A DNA stretch of 64,000 bases, from the NCBI RefSeq assembly GCF_003945595.2, contig NW_024105087.1, forward strand, positions 5,649,001 to 5,713,000, written 5' to 3'. Below are positions 22,891 to 36,400 of the stretch, piece by piece. The position numbers and the translations under genes are program-made. Origin of the DNA: Pipra filicauda. Taxonomy: Eukaryota; Chordata; Aves; Passeriformes; Pipridae. Within the stretch, counting starts at the first letter, position 1; every line of letters begins with the position of its first letter. The notes beneath the pieces were generated by a model that saw only the letters and a program-made list of their open reading frames with translations, had not been told where the DNA came from and made no database searches.

Positions 22891-25800
22891 CCCCATCACA
22901 ACCCACTCTTTTCCACATGTTACATTTTAGCTAGAAGTGCCTTCAGACTTTCCTCCCTGCTGGATTTCATTCTTGGGAGGAGATTCTTCAAATCATACGA
23001 ATCTGACCCTGAGCTCTGTCCCCGGTGTAGTTACATTTGTAGAAGTTTGCAGAAGTTTCTGTCTCCATGATGTCCAGCAGTCTTCTGTTTCCTTGTACTC
23101 CCTGGTGTGTTTGTCTCCCTGCGTTACCTCTTATCTTACAGTTAGACTGGAAGTATTTACGGGGATGGAAACATATTTACATCCTGCATCTGCAGGGAGC
23201 CCAGCACAATGAGGCTCCTAAAGTGGGACTAGGGCTCAGAGCTGCCATCCACCATAGCGCAAGCAGTTACAAATACAACTTCTATTTGCATACAGCTTAA
23301 ATATGCTATTTTATATTCTCTAGGTGCAAAACCACCAGCATTTCACTGTGCCCTTGCTCCACTTTTTCTCCTTTTAAAAGGACATAATATAAGGTTGGGA
23401 TATCGCACGCTGGAAAAGTCAGGAAATGCTAAGTTATGGTTCCCACGGCAATTGTAACTCAGCCCCAGACGGTGCAGCACAAAGGTTATCACCGTGTACA
23501 ATAACAGAGGATGCTGAACACATGCAAAGTGACCAAATTACTGTCATGGCAGATAACCAGGTCTTTGAACTTCCGCGCAGGTAAAAATCTTAGGCATTTA
23601 CTGGGCTTTTAGCATTTAATTCTAGAAATGTGAAGCACACAACCCCCTATAAATAAAAGTCAGAATTACGCTGTATAGTGAGTAACTGGTGCCAGCAGTA
23701 GCTTGTAGCCTTCTTTGCAGAGACACAGCTAATGGCAACAAGAAATATTTCCATTACTTTATGAGCTCTGGTAGCTGTCAACTGAGAGAGGGATCTGCCG
23801 ATCAGAGAAATCTGGGAAGACATCAGTGTGTCAGAACAAGTGAAAAGACTTGACACAGAGGGCACATTTTTGTTGAGCAATTTGCATTAGCACTTCTGGA
23901 CAAATTCTACATTTCACATGCAATTCACAAACCAACAGCAGCACAGCTAATTGGTGCAGTTGCCACTCAACTGCAGTGCCTTGTTTGAGCTATCACCAAC
24001 GTGAATGAAGACTACAGGCTTTTTTTCAAAAAATGCAGCAATTATTTTGCAGGCTTTGAGTTGGGTTCCCCCTGCCCCCACTTTCATCCTTGTAATTTCA
24101 TTATCTCAATAACTTAAAAAGGACATGGAATAGTAAAATGCAAACCTCAGAAAAGTCCTATTGAAGTTATTAATTAAAAAAACCACCACTGTTTGCAAAG
24201 AATGATGCCCTTCATTAATATACCTGTTAGCCCTGCCATCACTGTGAATTTGACCTTGTCTCAAGAGTGCCAATGCAAAGCTGCATGTGGATCTGAAAAA
24301 AATAACAATCAGTGGCAGAGCACTGGTGACAGAAAATCCCAGCCTCCAAACCAAGGCTGTGCTCTGCATGAATCTAAAATGCTGATGGGACGATGGAATC
24401 TCTCTGCTCCCTCTTAGGTGGTATTAGAAGTTATTTAACTGAAAACAGGGCAGATCTCCCCTCCATCAGTCTTTATCCTTTGTAAAGTCAAGTCTCCTGT
24501 GAAAAGGAAAGAGCATCCATGCTGCAGTTTTCTGTTACTGCTGCTCAGAATGCTCAGGCAGCTGCGGCTCAGCTGAAGGAAGGCTTGGCTGACTCCTTTT
24601 CCTAAGTTAGATGGCTATTTTTAGGCAACATTTCCTTTAGGCCCCTACAGTGCAAAATCCAAAGGAGCTAATGGGATTGGCAGGTGCATAGATTATCAGT
24701 GACCTCCTCTAGCTGAGCAATCACATTTCCTTACCACATTTTTTGTCATAATGTGAAAAAGGGAACAACCTACAATTAAAGATCTTCCAAACCAGCCTCT
24801 ATACCTTTTATATTCAATGAGAAACCAATGTGCAATAGAAAAAAATTGAATAGCACAAGAAAAACTATACAGATACACCTAGAACTAAATAAATCTAATT
24901 CAGAAGAACTTAATGGGGTATTTCGGTTGCATCTCTGCAGAGGAATAAGTGTCTGTAATGTACTTTCATTCTGATCCCAATCTTTCTGCAGCTGCAAGAA
25001 TCTCATCCCCTTTCCCCCTTCCCTTGAGATCTTCTTGGCCCCATCCTACTAAGGGTCCAGCCTCGCTGTTGCAGGAGTCACTAGCAAAAGCCACATCTTA
25101 TCCACATCTCCCAGCTGTGCTCTCCTCAGAAAGAATAAGAGAAGTTACAGCTAAGACAGTGTAACTCCCAGTCTTGATCACGAGGGGTCTGAGTCCTGGA
25201 CACAGATGTCATTTTATGTTCTGCAGTGAATGACAAAGCAGGCTATTGGGCAAACCCCCGTAGTACATCTTTCTGGTGTAAGTAACTCTGCTTGGGCTTC
25301 CTTCTGCCACACCTTGAGTTACAGGTACAGCAGCCACTTCCCAGTGACTAAATCCTGACTTGAAGGCCCAATTATTCTGACTGCACAGTCTTCTTCTTGG
25401 GAATTGGTGCTGTGCACAATCCCTGCTCCCCAGGATGACTCAGTTGGTATTTGGGAAAGCAGGGGCTGGCTGGGAGCTCTGTGTGTGCCCTGTCCAAACG
25501 TGAGTCCCCCTCTGAGCATCCCATCAGTATTCACCTGGTGAGCCATGAAAAAAGGGAGCCCCTGAAATCCCCACTATGGGGGTTATGGGTTGCTTCCTTC
25601 TTTCCTTTTATTGATCCTTTTTTTATCCTTTGTATTCAGAAGGCTTTGTCTGGAGACCTGATACCTTGAACCCTTCACAAAGAAAAGCAAACAGTGACTC
25701 TGTGAAACCACAGGTTGTACTTTCCAATGATAGAGCAGGGCTCCAATTTACTAACACATGGTGTGGCCGTCAGCTGTGATTCTACAAAAACCACAGAAGG

Positions 25801-28096
25801 TAGCTTTGGACCTCTTAATATCTTATTTCTGATATATGGAGGGACTGGGGAGTTTGCAGCTTCCCACCTGCTTAAATATAATTAACTACAAAACATCAAA
25901 CATATGCATTCAGCCCTTTGTAGACATATCATTACCTTATGTGTTCATGTAAGGCACATCTGTAGCACATTGGCAGTACACCTAGTTAATGTGTGCGAGA
26001 CTCCTAGGTTCAAAGCCTCCAGTGTTTCTTTTGTTCTCTAATGAATCCTTCTTTTGTTTAGCTCCCCCTCCCCTAAGGTTGTAGCTGTAACTCTGTCATT
26101 AGCATCTTAAAAATCTTTTCCTCCAAAACTACCCACGACACTGCAATAGGCTGGGAACATAGTACGAAGCACCTAAATGAATCACGATTCTTTCTTCAGA
26201 CAGGTTTAACAGGTCTGGGTCACTTTTCAGCAACACTGTTGCTTCATTGGCAAACTCGGCAATCAAATATTCCCCTAAAAACCATGTGAGGTGAAATTCC
26301 TGTGCCATATTCCAGCTGGTAAGCTGGGTTCGTAATGTTTCAAATAAAAGACGCATTCATGGCTACTAGGAGTGTCACAATTTTTGTGAGTATCTGTGGA
26401 CTCGCGTCTGCTTCTCAGTGTCCAAAAATCAAAGCATTCGGGCACCTACCTCCATGGTAGCCCACTTAAAATGCTGAGCTGTATCCTTTGGCAGGAAACA
26501 TTTTGCTGAATTTTTACTGGATTTCAACCTAGTGACCCCAAACCTGAGTTTCTAGATACTATGCACGGAAAAACACGTGTAACACTGAGATACCTCTAAC
26601 ACAGGGACTGGCAGCTGTGGTGTCCACCAGAATCACCATCCCTCCTGGTGCTGGCGTCTTTCTGGGCTTCACCAAAAGGGACCAGCTACCTACCAACAAG
26701 CTCTGGGAAACAAGTAGTCGAAGATGCTGCTAAGGAAATGTTTTCACAGGTAGGCACAAAGACAGACGGACTTTACCCATTTGGCTGTGAATGAAATGCA
26801 GTGGGGGTTTTGCCTTTGGAAAAGTGCCAAGCTCATATCCACTGAGTTACTATGCTTTCAGTGGGCTGAGTCCAGTTCTTTCCAAAGTTATCAGGCCTCT
26901 TCTCCAAAACATCTTAGGGACCGGCAGAGATGGCCAATGATCAGGGTGTGATTTGGGGCATTTCCTCTGTGAGAAACCCAGTGGCCAGGCAGGAAGGCTA
27001 CAGCACTGGAAGAAACATCAGGACTCTCAAGTGCTGTGCTGCTTACACCTCTGGGCATCTCTGGCAGCTTAACCACAGTGCTCATACTTCCATGTCCTGG
27101 TATCAGGATAACTGTGCACCCTAGTAAGGCAGCTCAGCTGTATAAAAAGGTTTGGGATTCTTTGGGATCCATGGCGTCATGGGTGTAGCTCTGTCAGACA
27201 ACTCTAAATTGTAATAGAGTCATCAGACTTCAGCATTCAGTTTGTCACTACAAAAACATCAGCTCCTAAACAGGTACAACGCATTAGCAATGTGCATTGT
27301 TGCCCTATATTAATCAACTAGCATTATTGTTTTTATTTAACTGTAAGTGGCATGTTTTCTTCGCTGGCTTCCTTCCAAACTCATCTGTTACTCTGAGCTG
27401 AGGCAGTAGTATGTGTTTCCACTGCTTCTGAGGAGACATTTCTCTCTTAAAAGACATAAACACACTACCACCTGAAAATGGCATCATGACAGCACCCAGG
27501 AAAAAAAAAAGGACAACCATAAGTAAACCCTATTCTTCCTCTCCCTGACTTTTCAGAAACAATCCTGCAGCAAACGCCAGCTCCATTGGCTAGCCACTAA
27601 AATCAGCAAAGCTGAGCTGAGGCAGAGCCACAAGCCTTCAAAAGCTGCTGGGGGAAGTGGTACAGGGAGTTCCTGGAGCGCCCTTGTCTTCCTGCTGTCC
27701 TTTCTCACAGCAGACTGGGAACATCTGTCCTGTAGCCCTGCACAGTGACTGTAAGTGCAGTGACAGCCTTAGTTAAAACTCACCAGGAAGCACCCTTCCT
27801 TTGGAAAACCAAACAGCTCCATGCTCACACAGATCAACAGCCTGAAGATGAGGAAAGCTGCTGCACTTTCAGTAGGTGCTGGGCACAGACACGGCTGCTT
27901 ACAAGAGGAAATGGCCGGAGATTTACAATGGCAAAATCAAGGTGTACAACCTGAAGGTGTTTCCCTTCCCCTCAAAATATTTTCCTATGGCCTAAAAATA
28001 CATCCTATGTCTTACATGAAATGAAAGAGGAGCACACTGACTGTTGACAGCCCCATCATAATAACATCACCTCTAAAAATTCAAGCAGCAAAGGTA
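22891..28096. other. Intronic stretch without a gene
   Basis: Mostly AT-rich intronic DNA. I recognise no gene, RNA gene or mobile element. Frames of 60-90 codons are scattered on both strands and look like chance. Confidence 0.55.
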
Positions 28097-28896
28097 TTCC
28101 CATTCCCAAGCTTGTACTCAGAAGGATCACTCCGAACGTGTGGCACCAGTTTGGCACTAGTGTGAAAAAAGTGTGTCTCATTTATAGGTTTTTACTGTTA
28201 TTATCCCTCACTAATCTTTGACTGCTTCAAAATTTATTTTCTCATCTTTCATAAAGGCTCTGGCCATGCTGACTAGTACAAGTGAAAACCTAAAATATTC
28301 TTCTGCAGCCAGTCATTGCCTACAGGATGAAAACATTCACCCACAGCGGCCTCGGTAGCCCAAGCCGAGTGCAGTGCTGCAACACAGGTCACACAGCCTT
28401 TTCTAGGGGAATACAAACAAGATTAGTACAGAGGGGTCCAAAGATTATGTAAAAACCAAAACAAACTTAATTGCCTAATTAATTGAACTAGGCCTCGCCT
28501 CCTCCAGAATAACTCGACCTGTTCAGCACTGGAAAAGGCCGGTGTTGACACTGCCCTTGTTTGTTTGGCTGCGTGTCAGCCTGAGGAGGTATATTTAGCT
28601 TTAGCGCGCTTGCAGGATTGCATCTCGCAGCTCAACAGGAAATCTCTGGAGTCAGAGCTAAAGATATCGCTGCACACTCAGAAATTTACGGCCAGCTGTA
28701 GAAGTGGGGCTGCAGTGGTCAAAGTGCTCAACAGCCTCCTTTGAAATGAGCGAGGAGGCTGAATTAAACACTTCACTGTACCGGGTTCATGGCAGGCAGG
28801 GTGCACCCGCGGCGCTAAAAATAGCAATAGAGGAGGCTCTTCTCTTGGCTGGGATAATACTGAATTGATACATCCCGTTCCCATTCCCAAGCTTGT
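28097..28896 (+). repeat. Pair of 19-base direct repeats
   Basis: The 19-base sequence TTCCCATTCCCAAGCTTGT occurs at 28,097-28,115 and again at 28,878-28,896; after one mismatch both continue with CTCA. A second exact match of 15 bases, AATACTGAATTGATA, occurs at 28,856-28,870 and 29,326-29,340. The pairs are not collinear, so this is not one simple tandem duplication. Confidence 0.7.
28440..28700. promoter_or_regulatory. Candidate conserved noncoding element
   Basis: The stretch begins with AATTGCCTAATTAATTG, a homeobox-type AT core, and continues through balanced, non-repetitive sequence with GCGCGC-like and E-box-like (CAGCTG) motifs. It differs from the flanking sequence in lacking homopolymers and carrying several CpGs. 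Conservation is inferred from this character only. Confidence 0.25.
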
Positions 28897-29219
28897 GCTC
28901 ATGAGAAGATGGGAGGGGGAGAAGTCTGAGGAGAGGGAACTGGGGACTAGTGCTGAAGGAGCACACAGAGATCTCCTCCTTCTCCTCCTCTGAAGCTTTC
29001 AGAAATTTTAACAGTCATCAGATCCATTTCAAGAGACATAAATCATAATAGAGATCACATATTTTACACAGGCTTTCTTTTCCATTAAAAAAATCTACAG
29101 ATGGTTTGTGGCACCAGTTCCAGGTCAGGTGAACGGACAGGGAATCCTGTCTTGCCTGTCCTTGACATTTTTAAGTGCCATTTTACCCGATGCTGTCATG
29201 GCTCCTGAACAATCTCTCC

Positions 29220-29249
29220 AGCACTGGGCAAGCACTGGGCAAGCACAGG
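29220..29249 (+). repeat. Short tandem repeat, 11-base unit
   Basis: The unit AGCACTGGGCA occurs about 2.7 times in a row, the last copy being degenerate. Confidence 0.75.
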
Positions 29250-31171
29250 GCACCTCAGCCACAGCCTCACCTAGAGCCTCAGTCTTGGAGAATTATGTTA
29301 CTCAGGGGAAGAATTTACTGAGGGCAATACTGAATTGATAGGGATTTAATGCTAAAAGTTGAAATGGTTAAAAATTAACCCAAATATGGCAACTCACACC
29401 TCTCTAAGGTCTCTCTCATGAAATCAGTGGTGATGTCCTGGTGGATGTCTCACAGTGCCAGCACACTGAGTGAGTACCTTGAAGAGCCTGTGGTACTGTA
29501 AGTTGATGCCAGCTGTGTGCCCAAACCAGTCATGCCACCTTGTTTGATTCAGTCACCACCATGGAATACCAGGGAAGACAGGGCCTTGGAGTAAACTGTG
29601 ACTGGTGGGGAGATGTTCTGCAGTGTCTCATTTGTGTGCTTCACACAGTGTTTTGTAAAACGCTCGAGTGCATTAACTCAGCGAAGCTCTGTGGATCAGG
29701 AGCTGAAGGATCAGGCCCCTCCACTTCACCGCAGTTAAGGCAGGAACATGACCCAGGACCTTTCTGTACTGAGATAATGAAAAGGCAGGATGCAAACCCA
29801 GCTCCTGTTTTCTGTTAATAAGTGCTTTCTTACTCTATCTTATCATTTTCTCTCAAGTGATATCTAGCTGACTGTTTGCATTTCATCTCAGCTTTGGGAA
29901 TGCTTTGTACCCTCCAAGTAATTCGAGTCAGCCAGAGCACACCTCTCTTTGCTCAGTGGCAGTACAGCTCTGTATGTTTATGAAGCAAAATCAAAAAGGA
30001 GTAAATGTAAACAAGCTGTCCCTCTTTTGAAGAGCTCCTCCGGATACAGAGTGTTCTGTCAATAGCAATGTAAGGAAGTACTGAGGCCTCAGGGTCCTGC
30101 ATGCTGTTGATACCAAAAAAAAAGGAACTTATTTCAGAGTCTTATTTAGATCAACCTGTTTTCTTTCAGGCAAAAAGCCTGAGGTGCCACCCTACCTACA
30201 GCTGACTGGTCTCACAAGAACAGACAAATTTCTTTGCCTCCAGACAGGTCATTAACTGGTGGAGACGGGGCAGGTAGGTGTATGTAGCCTTAGGAAGTGT
30301 GCAGGATTTGTTTTTATCAACCCTACACAAGGGAAGACTAGTTGTAAGGCTGGTGTTTGGCAGCCTGATGCATTCACAACCCAGATTTTGGACAAACCAC
30401 TCCCCTGTCTGATGCCTCAGCATCCCCAGCCCTACAGCCAGAACAGTGACAGTTCCTCTGATTCCACCAAACTGCCCCAACCCCAGCAAGGTAACAGGAT
30501 CCAGGGATCTACAGTGCCAGCATGCTCTAGTTACATCCTCAGATAAAACATTTTCTCCCCAAAAAAGCCCAGAATTGTATTTCTTGTCTGCATGCACCTA
30601 AACAAACCAACAGGCAAAAAATCTTCCTCAAAATAGAAGAAAATAAATTTCTCTGTCCTATTTGACTCCCACTTCCTTTGAGCAATGTCACTAAAAATAC
30701 AGGTTAAGGAGACACAGGAGAAGGACAGCAGGATCCTTGGCTAAAAATGAGGGATTTGCTGTGACCCAGGCAGTGCCAGCTTTTCTGGATGCCGAGACAA
30801 GCATCTCCTTATTTCTGCCTGGGTGAGATGGAGTGGCAGAGCCCCATGAATCTATCATGGCTGTTGGGAGCTGACAGCTATGTGTTCCCCCTTCAGCAAA
30901 CTGCTTCCCCTTTGTCAGGTGTCATTTGAGTGCCACACACCACCAGGCACACGCTTGGCCCCTCCTTGGAGGCACCTCTGCGGTGCCGGAGCAAGGTTCG
31001 CTCGCTGTTGGAAGATTTAAGGGATGCTGCTGAGCCGTGGCTGGCTGCTTCCCTCTGCTCCCTTGGCAGTGCTGTTGGCTGGAGGAGGTGTGGTGCCTCT
31101 CGGGCATGTTACATCACCAGCTTATTGCTGGATCCATCACAGGAAGCAAAGTTCAGCAGTAAACAGGAGAC

Positions 31172-31200
31172 ACCCCCCCCCCTCCTCCCCCTCCCTCCCT
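31172..31200 (+). repeat. C-rich low-complexity run
   Basis: A run of ten or more C followed by CTCC/CCCT repeats. Confidence 0.85.
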
Positions 31201-31611
31201 GCAGATTTCCCACGAGTGGAAGAGCTGAGGAAGGTGTGGAGTCTTTCTGCACCAAGGATCTGGTCCAGCTGCCAGAGCACGTGCCAGGATACAAGGCTCC
31301 TCAGCAGCTGGCTCTCCCGGGGCTGGTGACATCCTTCAGGATGGTAACAGCTCTGCAGAGCAATGTGCCGTGCTCCCAAAATCTTGCAGTGCCCAGTCAT
31401 GACCTGATTGGCAGACGATGGGAGTCAAGCCACAGTCCCCTGGGTACACACCAGATGCTTCGACTGCAAAACCACTTCTTTGGTTAAGCTGTCTATTATG
31501 TGATGTACCTTGAGCTAAAAAGGCTCTCCTTGGATAATCCCAGCATTTTAGAGCTTTATTGCCAGGAGTGCTCTCTAAGGGCACTGTTTAGAGAAGTGTC
31601 ATGTACGAACG

Positions 31612-31690
31612 ACAGAATCACAGAAGGCAGTGATGGAGAAGATCACCTTGCCCGTCTCTCAGCTCCCATGAGGACCTTTTAGTCCAACAC
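31612..31690 (-). mobile_element. Degraded CR1 3' end (uncertain)
   Basis: The plus strand reads CAGAATCACAGAAGGCAG then GGAGAAGATCACCTTGCCC and ends TTAGTCCAAC. These are the blocks expected, in order, for a CR1 tail on the minus strand (AGAATCACAGAAT, GAAAAGACCT, AGTCCAAC), but with many differences. Confidence 0.35.
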
Positions 31691-31870
31691 ACAGGAATCA
31701 CTGTAAGGAGAGAAACTTGCAGCACATCAATGCTCCTGAACAAACAATGAAAAGCCTGGGATGAGGACGTGATCAAGAACTTTGTGATATATGCCCGTTA
31801 GCAGACAGGCCCTTCTAGAGATGGCCTGGAGAGTGTTCTTGTTAAAAGCCAATTGGATGAGTGACATTTG

Positions 31871-31886
31871 AAAAAAAAAAAAAAAA
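31871..31886 (+). repeat. Poly(A) run
   Basis: A homopolymer of 16 A. No mobile element is recognisable directly upstream. Confidence 0.9.
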
Positions 31887-33339
31887 GGATATGTGTGTCA
31901 CTTTTCCACAGCTTCCCCCTGGCTCAGTTCAGACAATTACAGCTTAACTACCAGGGTTAAGTTGAAGTCTTCTGTGGTGTCAGAATATAAGATAGAGAGG
32001 GACACTGTCAACTTCTTCAGGTATTGAAATCTCATTTACGAGAAGGGAAGGCATTCTCTGCCAGCTCTTTCTTTCATATCTGAAAGAAGTAAGCCAAAGA
32101 CAGTACAAAGGAAAAATGTAGTGGGTGTTTTTCATGGTAGCCTTTACCTGTGGTCTTTCATTCGCATGGATGCTGGAAGAGGCTACTCAGAGGCTCTCTG
32201 GGGTAAAACTGCCTTGCCATTTCACAAGAGGGAAATGGTGCCTTCCTTTCATAGATGAGCTCCATTGGAAGCTTCCCAAGCAAGTTTCCATCAGAGCCAT
32301 CCCCATGCCACCCACAAGCTTGCTGGCTCCCTGCCCAAGGACCACACGTGCCTGTGGGTACAGGCTGCACTTCAAATCACATCCCTGCATGTGCAGAGAG
32401 GTGTTGCTTGGCCACCCTCCCTGGATGCACTCCCTGAAGCTGCCACTTGGCACTGAGAGAGGGGACCTGGGAGCTTACCTTTTAACCAAAGGTGCCCACT
32501 CACAGGCACAAGATGCCTCTGAGTTTCATTCAGCTCCAAAGTGCTGTTGAGGCTTGGCAAGCACCTCTCGATGGGAAGGAGAGAGATAGGTAAGAAAGTG
32601 TTCTGCAAGCTTCTGCAGACGGGGAGTGAAATGCCCTTCTCACACTACTGAAGGGGCTAAGAAAGTGGCCAGGCTTCCAATGACTTGTAACGTACTGACA
32701 ACACCAAGCTGTAAGTACCACTGGAAGATATGGCTCCCCAGTGATCACAGCTTCTGCAAGAAAGTCTCAAAATAATGGGATGCTCCTGGTTTCCGCAGTG
32801 CTGCAAATCTCAGTGCTGCAGCTCTCTCATGTTTCAAAATCAGGAGCTGGTCTCTCCTTCCTCCACCAGGACAGAAAATACACCTGCAGTTGGTTCTGCT
32901 CCAGACGTAAAACTTCGCATCCGTGGAATATGGAAAACTTGCTTAAAGAAATACAAGAGCTGTAGTGAGACACCTGACTCCAAGAATCAAAGTCTTGGGA
33001 CAAAAAACCAACAGATAAAATCCCAAGGTGTGACAACATTACCACTCTGCTTGTGCATGGCCAGATTCTGAAAGGGACAAACAGAAGAGACACTGTTTTC
33101 CGTGAAGAAGCCTGGGAAGGCAGAAACTTAAAGCAAAATCATGTGGAAAGTTATTAAATTCATTTCTAGCATTGCCAATGTAACTAAATGTTATGATGGC
33201 ATTTAGTTATGTTTAGAAATGGAAGATAGGCTTTGCTTCTTGTTTAATACCATTTCTTAAGACTTTTTTCTTAAAATGTTTAACTTGTTATCCAGAGCAC
33301 TACAAGTCAAGAAATCCAAGATGCAGCCTTCACTTCCCC

Positions 33340-33420
33340 AGAATCCACTATCAGATCCTGAACATATCTATACAATGGGGATGACATTTCCAGCGTGTTG
33401 ACACACGTGCACAGTATTAT
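33340..33420 (+). mobile_element. Possible L2/MIR-type tail
   Basis: CTATACAATGGGGATGACATTTCC resembles the CTGTAAAATGGGGATAATA block common to L2 and MIR 3' ends. The rest is too diverged to confirm. Confidence 0.25.
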
Positions 33421-36400
33421 TGCTTCTTCAATATACGTTTCATTGCTTTCAGAGCAAAATTTGTTCTTGGACGCTTGCACAAAGACCATGCCAAAAACAA
33501 TGGATGTGCTCGTACACTTTCAAACACCAGGCTTTGGCTTCCTAAAGGGAAAGTTTTTGTTGTTGTTTGGTTTCCAGCAAAGGCCTCTTTCCAAGGGCAC
33601 AGGGAACCACCCTTCTGCAAAACAACAAATTACAAGTGTTTCCCTCAACCACAAATGTGCTCTGTGGAAACTTAAGAGGATTCATTTGGAAAAGCAGGGA
33701 GGGACTGCACCAAGGTCCAGGAGGAAGACTTTATTTCTTTTTCACATGTTTCTCATTTTTAAATGATCTGTCTCTCCTCCAGACCACGGCACACATCACA
33801 CAGCTTTAGCTTAAATTCCTGTCCACATGTATCTCTGCTTGTGAGGTTCACACGATTAGCTCATTTCATGAAGCAAATCCCAGCCTTCTCACCATAGGAG
33901 ATGTGGCACTAAAGAGTAACCCTTCATGAAGAAATAACACTTGTGAGGAATTTTACTGCTGTGTCCATTTTCGGTGCAAAGAAAGGGAAGGGGCAGCTGA
34001 GGGAAGGGAGAACAAATTTTTACCTTCTAGGGTAGCAAAGCCACAGTAACCTTCTGTTCAAATCTTCTACATGGTACTTTGTGTTACTACTCTCCACCCA
34101 CTCCCAACAGCTCCCTGTTTTAGTGCCCTCTCCTACTTTCTGATATTAACCTGCAGCACAGCATAAAGAGCTCCAGAATTCTTAGTCTCAATGTGTTTCT
34201 TCTTTCAACTGAGACATCTGTTTTCAGGTATTTAACATGCAGATATGCACATGGCCCTCTCCTTCACAACAGCAACTTGTCTACTGACCCAAATGAAACT
34301 TGTACTGAACAAACCAGTGCAGACAAAAGTCAACAATTTAGGTACCCGAGACTGGAACCAGAATGAAGTTGGTAAATGACCCAATACCACCCAACTACTG
34401 CTGTCACCAAAAAGCCTTCACTTTCACCAAAAATGCCTCTCAGAGAATTTCTACCCATTTAGATACAGTGTAAACTGCTTAAGTAAGTTTTTGATGCTCA
34501 GCATTTTTACATCTTCTACACCACACACCTTTTTCTGTAGAGGCCATTTCAGAATTTGGGGTGCTAGGAGGGGCAGGACAGTTCAAAGCCCTGTTGCAGT
34601 ACTGGGGTCATCTGTGACCTGCCTGTTTTGAAATAATAGTCTCACTCATAATTCATTTTTGCGAACATCCTTAATCACTGGGTACAGTGTTAAACCTTTA
34701 AATAAGTACCTGTGTCAGAAGACAGATCTGTGCATGTGGTCAGGCCAAGGCTACTGAAAGGTTCAGCAGCCAGACTGGTTATGAAAAACAAACACCAGCA
34801 TCTATTTACAGATCCACATACCCACCAATCTGATTTTATTTTCATCTGCAGCATGATCTTCCATCTATACAGCCTTTGAAATATGAACCTGAAACTTTTT
34901 GGGGGACAGAATTCAAAATCATTTGTTACAAAATGTCATACTCTTGAGTTTATTTCAACTACTGCTCCTTAACTGTGCTAAAATAATGAATAATAAATAC
35001 GGGTGGCAGTGGCAGCAATAGTGGCAGCTGCAGGGAGACATCCAAATCCAATCCATACTAAAAACAGAAAACATGTCATATAATTTCTCTCCTTCTCCTT
35101 TACTTTCTTTTCTCATTTTTTTATCATGGATTCTGCAGTCATTATTGTCCACTTTACTTTTTGCTCCCTTACTTCTTTCTACCAAGGAGTGTGGAAGCCT
35201 GTAAGAGGTCAGAGGATTTCACATCAGCCCTCTGCTTATTTTAGGTACCGACTGTTACTGGAATATCGGAATACTGGAATTGCTGGAATAACAACTGAGT
35301 AAGAAGAAGGTGTTCCTACCAACCTTTGCTCTTACTTTTCCATAGATCTTATGCCTTTTGGACCGATACTGTATAGGCATGATAAATGTCTATTCAGCTA
35401 AATGTTAGTCAGCACACCTACCCCAGCGGACACCAGTTTATTATTCTTCCTTCTATCACCTCGGATGCTGCTGAACTGGAAAGCACAAGTTAAACAGTGC
35501 CTGAAGGAGGAACACATACGACACCATCGTATTCGTCCTCTCATGAGTGCTGGGTCTGCTCTCTAAAGCTCCTGGTCTGCTGATGAGACACTTTTCCTTG
35601 GCTAGTCATACAGAAAACCACCAAGGTTGCATTGTGGCCTCTTCTGGCTGACTTATCCCTCACACCATGGCAAAACCCAATGGCTCCTACTAAGCTCATA
35701 AACCCCTGTGTACATGCATGTTAGAGCTCCGAGAGAGAATTAGAGCTTGCGGAGGTGAGACAAAATACTTAATAGGTCTGAAAATGCTGGTGAAAAAGCA
35801 AAGTAAAGGGTAAGAAAGATGTATCTGTCTATGACCAGAGGCTGCTCTAGCCCAGGAAAATAGTCATCTATCTGTTTGCCTCTCTCCAAATTCGACTTAA
35901 AAAGTGAGTTTCAAGAGAATGACTCAGCAGGGGCTTCTAGAGACTGAAATACTAAATGTGACTTTTGTACAAGATGCAGGAACAGTCCTGTGCGATCTGT
36001 GTGCCAGGCTGACTACTAGATATTTGTTCCCTAAAACAGCCATGGTGAGGAGTGCTCCAAAGCTCACATGTTGGAGGAAAATGGGTGATTCACTCTGACC
36101 TCCTCTGCGCACTGAATGGTCACCACCACATGGCACTAAAGAGGCCATGTGCAATCTTGTGGGCTGGGAAAACAGTGACATTATTTGCAAACCGTGGCCT
36201 CATAAAGTCCCCTTTCACAGATGGGCAGAGCTTGAGCACAGAGATTTACTTGAACACTGGGACTGGGTAAAAAGTTTTTATTGAGACTTCTTTTGCCTGG
36301 AAAATTACCATTTCAACTGCATCACAACAGGTTTCTGTTTTCAGGGAGAAAAAAATTAATAAGTTTTACCAAATACTGGGGGGAAAAGTGCTTAGAAAAC

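Noticed and set aside
25980..26020. tRNA-like GGTTCAAAGCC
   Set aside because: There is no matching acceptor stem, anticodon arm or A box around it.
30930..31487. Open frame of 185 codons, plus strand
   Set aside because: GC-rich sequence with overlapping open frames on both strands, including a C homopolymer; no domain, no splice-site support.
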